Below are positions 29,031 through 32,609 of a DNA stretch of 32,609 bases, one piece after another. The position numbers were made by a program, and so were the translations under genes. The notes beneath the pieces were generated by a model that saw only the letters and a program-made list of their open reading frames with translations, did not search any database and was not told where the DNA came from. How positions within the stretch are numbered: position 1 is the stretch's first letter; the number at the start of each line of letters is the position of its first letter. Origin of the DNA: a candidate division TA06 bacterium. GTDB taxonomy: Bacteria; Hydrothermota; 32-111; QNBC01. Location of the stretch: positions 1 to 32,609 of the forward strand of contig QNBC01000005.1 of assembly GCA_003641665.1 (NCBI GenBank), given 5' to 3'.

Positions 29031-29347
29031 GATTCCTCCTCTTCTTCCGTTTCGTCTCTTCCTTTAATAGGGAGTTTTCTTATCTCATCGAGCTCCGTTT
29101 TCATCTCGCGTATTTTTTTCTCGAGGGAGCGAATTCTCCTTCTGAATCTGATTTCGTCACCGATTTTAATTATTAACATAAAGACTAAACCGGCAAGGAA
29201 AGAGTACAATAAAATCAAAAAGAGGGGAACAGTATTGTATGTTTGGTTAAAGAATTTAAAAGAGATGAAAATCGAATTGTTTTCTATTCCGACTATAGCT
29301 CCGATAACTACAAAAATGACAAGCACTATTATTGTAAAAATACCCAT
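29027..29347 (-). CDS. lapA: LapA-domain membrane protein
   Basis: Two TM segments (IVLVIFVVIGAIVGIENNSIFISFKFFNQTYNTVPLFLILLYSFLAGLVFMLI) plus coiled coil; adjacent to lapB-like gene. Confidence 0.78.
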   Translation of the reverse strand: MGIFTIIVLVIFVVIGAIVGIENNSIFISFKFFNQTYNTVPLFLILLYSFLAGLVFMLIIKIGDEIRFRRRIRSLEKKIREMKTELDEIRKLPIKGRDETEEEEES

Positions 29348-29356
29348 TTTATCCTC

Positions 29357-30637
29357 CTAAATCTTGAGCCCGAAGGGGGTATGCCCCCTTATTGATTTTA
29401 TTACGACTTTGGCTGTTCTTGAATATTCACCGTTATAAACAACAATTTTATTACCATCCGTTCTTCCGTAAAGTTCTTTTGGATTGCGTTTGCTTGTTCC
29501 TTCAAAAAACACTTCATATGTTTTTCCTATCATTTCTCTGTTTTTATCATAACTGATTCTGTTTTGTATGTCAATCAATCTATTAAGTCTGTATAGCTTA
29601 ATCTCTTCAGGAATTTGTTCTTTAAACTTCGCCGCTGGAGTCCCTGTTCGTGGAGAATATTTGAACATATAAGCAAAATCATATCTTATGTCGTTTACAA
29701 GTTCCAGAGTCATATTGTAATCTCCTTCCGTTTCTCCCGGAAACCCCACGATTATATCCGTCGTTATTACGAACTCCTTATCCACATTTCTTATTCGATT
29801 AATAATCTCTTTATATTCTTCAATTTTATAACCTCTATTCATTTTTGTCAATATTTTATTCGAACCGGACTGAACGGGGAGATGAAGCGACTTGCATATT
29901 CTCTTCGTTGAGAAAATCGTGTCAATAAGCTTATCGCTGAGATCTTTTGGATGTGAAGTTAAAAATCGTATTCTCGGAATATCGGTTTCTTTTACAATCC
30001 GATTTAAAAGAGCGGGAAAATCAAGGTCTTTGTAGTTGTATGAATTCACATTTTGTCCCAATAATGTTATATCCAGTCCTCCCTTTTCGTATATCAGATT
30101 GATTTCCTTTATTATATCGTCAGCACTTCGTGATTTCTCCCGTCCCCTTGTATAAGGAACGATACAATATGTGCAAAAGTTATTGCAACCTCGCATAATG
30201 GGGACGAAATTTGTTCCGTTGTGTATATGCTTATTATATAGCCCCTCATATGTTGCCGTATCGTAATCGGTCAGGTCGTAAATGTTATTGGAAACGATCT
30301 CATATACTCTGTCATATTGATTGGGACGAATGACAAAATCCACATCGGGAATGATTTTCTTTATGTCGGATCTGTGAGCTTCCACCATACAGCCGGCAAC
30401 GCCGATTTTCGTATTGTGTAATTTTTTATATTTCATGAGATTTTCTATACGTCCTATTGCTCTTTTCTCGGCATGTTCCCTTACGCTGCACGTGTTTACT
30501 ATTATAAGATCGGCTTCTTCTTCGTTCTGTGCTTGTACATATCCGTTATTTTCCAATACACTGCCGATTAAATCGGAATCGTACATATTCATCTGGCATC
30601 CGTATGTGATAATATAATATTTAGGTGATTTTTCCAT
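29357..30637 (-). CDS. miaB: tRNA-2-methylthio-N6-dimethylallyladenosine synthase
   Basis: YIITYGCQMNMYDSD, VNTCSVREHAEKRAIGRI, GVAGCMVE, radical SAM CNNFCTYCIVPYTRGRE, TRAM-like C-terminus. Confidence 0.97.
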   Translation of the reverse strand: MEKSPKYYIITYGCQMNMYDSDLIGSVLENNGYVQAQNEEEADLIIVNTCSVREHAEKRAIGRIENLMKYKKLHNTKIGVAGCMVEAHRSDIKKIIPDVDFVIRPNQYDRVYEIVSNNIYDLTDYDTATYEGLYNKHIHNGTNFVPIMRGCNNFCTYCIVPYTRGREKSRSADDIIKEINLIYEKGGLDITLLGQNVNSYNYKDLDFPALLNRIVKETDIPRIRFLTSHPKDLSDKLIDTIFSTKRICKSLHLPVQSGSNKILTKMNRGYKIEEYKEIINRIRNVDKEFVITTDIIVGFPGETEGDYNMTLELVNDIRYDFAYMFKYSPRTGTPAAKFKEQIPEEIKLYRLNRLIDIQNRISYDKNREMIGKTYEVFFEGTSKRNPKELYGRTDGNKIVVYNGEYSRTAKVVIKSIRGHTPFGLKI

Positions 30638-31769
30638 ACAATTCCTCTTCTTTTATACCCTCTATTTTTATGTTTACAATATTACCGCTTGTGTGAGTGG
30701 AAGGTATTTTAACATTCAAATAGTTTGTAGTAAGTGCAATATTATTACCGAGCAGTGTTGATCTAAGCGTGTTTCCTATGTTCTTTTTTTTGAATTCCCT
30801 CTTTTTCCCGTCGATAATTTTGTGCAATTCTCTCGTATGTTCTTTAATTGTTCTGTTTGAAAATTTATTTTTATATAAGCCTGCAAGCGTTCCTTCTCGC
30901 GGGGAGTATTCAAAAATATGGAGATATGAAACGGGTAAATTTATAATATTTTTCTTTGTTTCTTCGAATTCTCTTTTCCCCTCTGTAGGAAATCCTAAAA
31001 TTAAATCTCCCCCAATGGCGAATAACGGATCAATACGTAATAATTCTTCTATAATTTGGTATATATCTTTGACGGTGTGTCTTCGTTTCATTTCTTTTAA
31101 AGTGTCATCCGAAAGACTCTGCAGAGAGAGATGTGCCGTATGGGCTACATTCCCTCGCGTGAAAATTTCAATGTTATCTTTAATAACAGCGGGATCAAGC
31201 GATGAAAGTCGAAACACAAGATCATTGTGCTTCTTTTCCGCCCAATCAAGTATTCTTAGGATTGTTTTAATAGCTATGGCAATATTTGTTCCGGTTAACA
31301 CAAACTCAAAAAAACCTTTTGAAATAAGGAATTCGATTTCTTTTTCGATATCGTTTTTATCACGAATAATTGGTTTTCCTCGGAGATACGGGACTATACA
31401 GTAACTGCAAAATTCATCACAACCTGTTTCTACGGAGATCAGCGGGCGGGATAATGCGGGTTGATAATAATTCGATTGTCCGTAAATAAGTTTATGTTTT
31501 GTAGCATTATTGATAAAAAGAATATCTTTATCCTCGATAATAGTTTTATCTGCAAGGCAACCGGTAACAACGATATTCTTCCCTTCGCTTTTTGCCTTAC
31601 GTATAATCTTTCTGGTATCCCTCGTGGCTTTTGAAGTTACCGAACATCCGTTAATAATAATTACATCTCCATGAAGATTGAAAGGATTCTCAGATATAAA
31701 AATATTTCTTAGTACAGCCGATTCGTATTGATTTTGCCTGCAACCAATCGTTTTTATTTCAATATTCAT
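30621..31769 (-). CDS. mtaB: tRNA (N6-threonylcarbamoyladenosine(37))-methylthiotransferase MtaB-like
   Basis: IKTIGCRQNQYES, INGCSVTSKATRDTRKIIR, VTGCLAD, radical SAM CDEFCSYCIVPYLRGKP. Confidence 0.92.
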   Translation of the reverse strand: MNIEIKTIGCRQNQYESAVLRNIFISENPFNLHGDVIIINGCSVTSKATRDTRKIIRKAKSEGKNIVVTGCLADKTIIEDKDILFINNATKHKLIYGQSNYYQPALSRPLISVETGCDEFCSYCIVPYLRGKPIIRDKNDIEKEIEFLISKGFFEFVLTGTNIAIAIKTILRILDWAEKKHNDLVFRLSSLDPAVIKDNIEIFTRGNVAHTAHLSLQSLSDDTLKEMKRRHTVKDIYQIIEELLRIDPLFAIGGDLILGFPTEGKREFEETKKNIINLPVSYLHIFEYSPREGTLAGLYKNKFSNRTIKEHTRELHKIIDGKKREFKKKNIGNTLRSTLLGNNIALTTNYLNVKIPSTHTSGNIVNIKIEGIKEEELYGKIT

Positions 31770-32032
31770 TAATGGCGAGGATTATTCTTTATCAGCTTGA
31801 TTCCCTCAAGAATGACTGAAATTATTTCCGCTTTTTCCTGATCGGAAGACATTTCTACTTCGGTAAATATATGACCTTCGTCGGATACAACATACTTCGG
31901 TTGAAGATGATTTAAAGCATAAGCGGCCACATCAGCTTTACATTTTTCACATTGGCACATATCCTTATCTTTTCTTATCAAGTCTTCGGTCAACCTTAAA
32001 ACTTCGCTTTCGAGGTAGTTTTTAATCTCCAT
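31769..32032 (-). CDS. ComFB-family late competence protein
   Basis: MEIKNYLESEVLRLTEDLI..CQCEKCKADVAAYALNHLQPKYVVSDEG; start moved to the Met at 32032, which has the AGGAGAGAGG RBS. Confidence 0.85.
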   Translation of the reverse strand: MEIKNYLESEVLRLTEDLIRKDKDMCQCEKCKADVAAYALNHLQPKYVVSDEGHIFTEVEMSSDQEKAEIISVILEGIKLIKNNPRH

Positions 32033-32033
32033 T

Positions 32034-32609
32034 TTAACCTCTCTCCTTTTTATAAACATTTCTTAAGATTTCAACGGTTTTATCATTAAGGTTTACATCT
32101 CTTCTTCTCATTGTTATACGAATCGTATCAATGGCTTTTTCGAAGGAATAGATCGTACTACTATTTCCCCATGAAAAGGAGGGATAAAATTTATCGGTGA
32201 CATTTCCGCCGAAAATATTGCAGGAGATTCCCATAACTGTTCCGGTATTGATAAGTGTTCCGATTCCTGTCTTGGAAAAATCTCCTATTAATGTTCCCAT
32301 CTTTAGCATTCCCGTATCTATCGTTTTTCCGTTTATAACCATTTTAACATTATGATAGTTGTTTTTTAAATCGGAATTTGTAGTAAGTGCCCCGAGATTC
32401 ACCCAATCTCCTACAATCGAATGCCCTATAAATCCGTCGTGATGTTTGTTGACATAATCGAGAAACAGGGAATGCTCGATTTCTCCGGATATTCTGTTCA
32501 CCTTTCCGAAGCTGCAACCCGGTCTTATCTTTGCGCTGTCCACGATGGAGCTTTTACCTATATAACAGGGACCCTCGATAAAGTTAACCCCCTTAAATGT
32601 AACATCGTC
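32034..32609 (-). CDS. GlmU-like sugar nucleotidyltransferase, C-terminal left-handed beta-helix part (5' end outside window)
   Basis: Open in frame to the window edge (DDVTFKGVNFIEGPCYIGKSSIVDSAKIRPGCSFGKVNRISGEIEHSLFLDYVNKHHDGFIGHSIVGDWVNLGALTTNSDLKN...); resembles TIGR03991-type proteins. Confidence 0.85.
   Translation of the reverse strand, partial: DDVTFKGVNFIEGPCYIGKSSIVDSAKIRPGCSFGKVNRISGEIEHSLFLDYVNKHHDGFIGHSIVGDWVNLGALTTNSDLKNNYHNVKMVINGKTIDTGMLKMGTLIGDFSKTGIGTLINTGTVMGISCNIFGGNVTDKFYPSFSWGNSSTIYSFEKAIDTIRITMRRRDVNLNDKTVEILRNVYKKERG

Noticed and set aside
30769-31404. 211-aa + strand ORF antisense to mtaB
   Set aside because: The - strand encodes a clear radical SAM protein; the + ORF is a low-stop-density shadow.
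1-32609. CRISPR arrays, tRNA/rRNA genes, transposases, integrases, toxin-antitoxin or phage defence genes
   Set aside because: None recognised; content is mostly housekeeping genes.

Overview
The window is a compact, AT-rich bacterial chromosomal segment. It appears diderm (LolA-like, LapA/LapB-like and SPOR proteins); the SecA insertion and the GlmU-like sugar nucleotidyltransferase tentatively suggest an FCB/WOR-3-like lineage, but taxonomy is not certain. A long + strand block reads pheS(partial)-pheT-zapB-like-zapA-6S RNA-rny-ymdB-folD-xseA-xseB-ispA-DUF212-dxs-secA, followed by a response regulator and a GAF/PAS histidine kinase. A divergent priA-like gene comes next, then a DUF6506 gene, a tldD/tldE pair, a GAF/AAA+/Fis regulator, lolA-like and a membrane protein. 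On the - strand there is a cluster: GlmU-like(partial)-comFB-mtaB-miaB-lapA-lapB-SPOR/TPR-mutS. No mobile elements, CRISPR arrays, tRNAs or rRNAs were seen. The main points of interest are three proteins that keep the family fold but appear to have lost catalytic motifs: a PriA with intact zinc cysteines but no helicase motifs, a sigma54-activator-like protein without GAFTGA, Walker B or Arg fingers, and a FolD without the catalytic Lys. Others are a histidine kinase that lies in frame with its response regulator across one TAA and has no canonical start codon, a PheT lacking the EMAP/OB tRNA-binding domain, and apparently leaderless promoters in front of priA and lolA.
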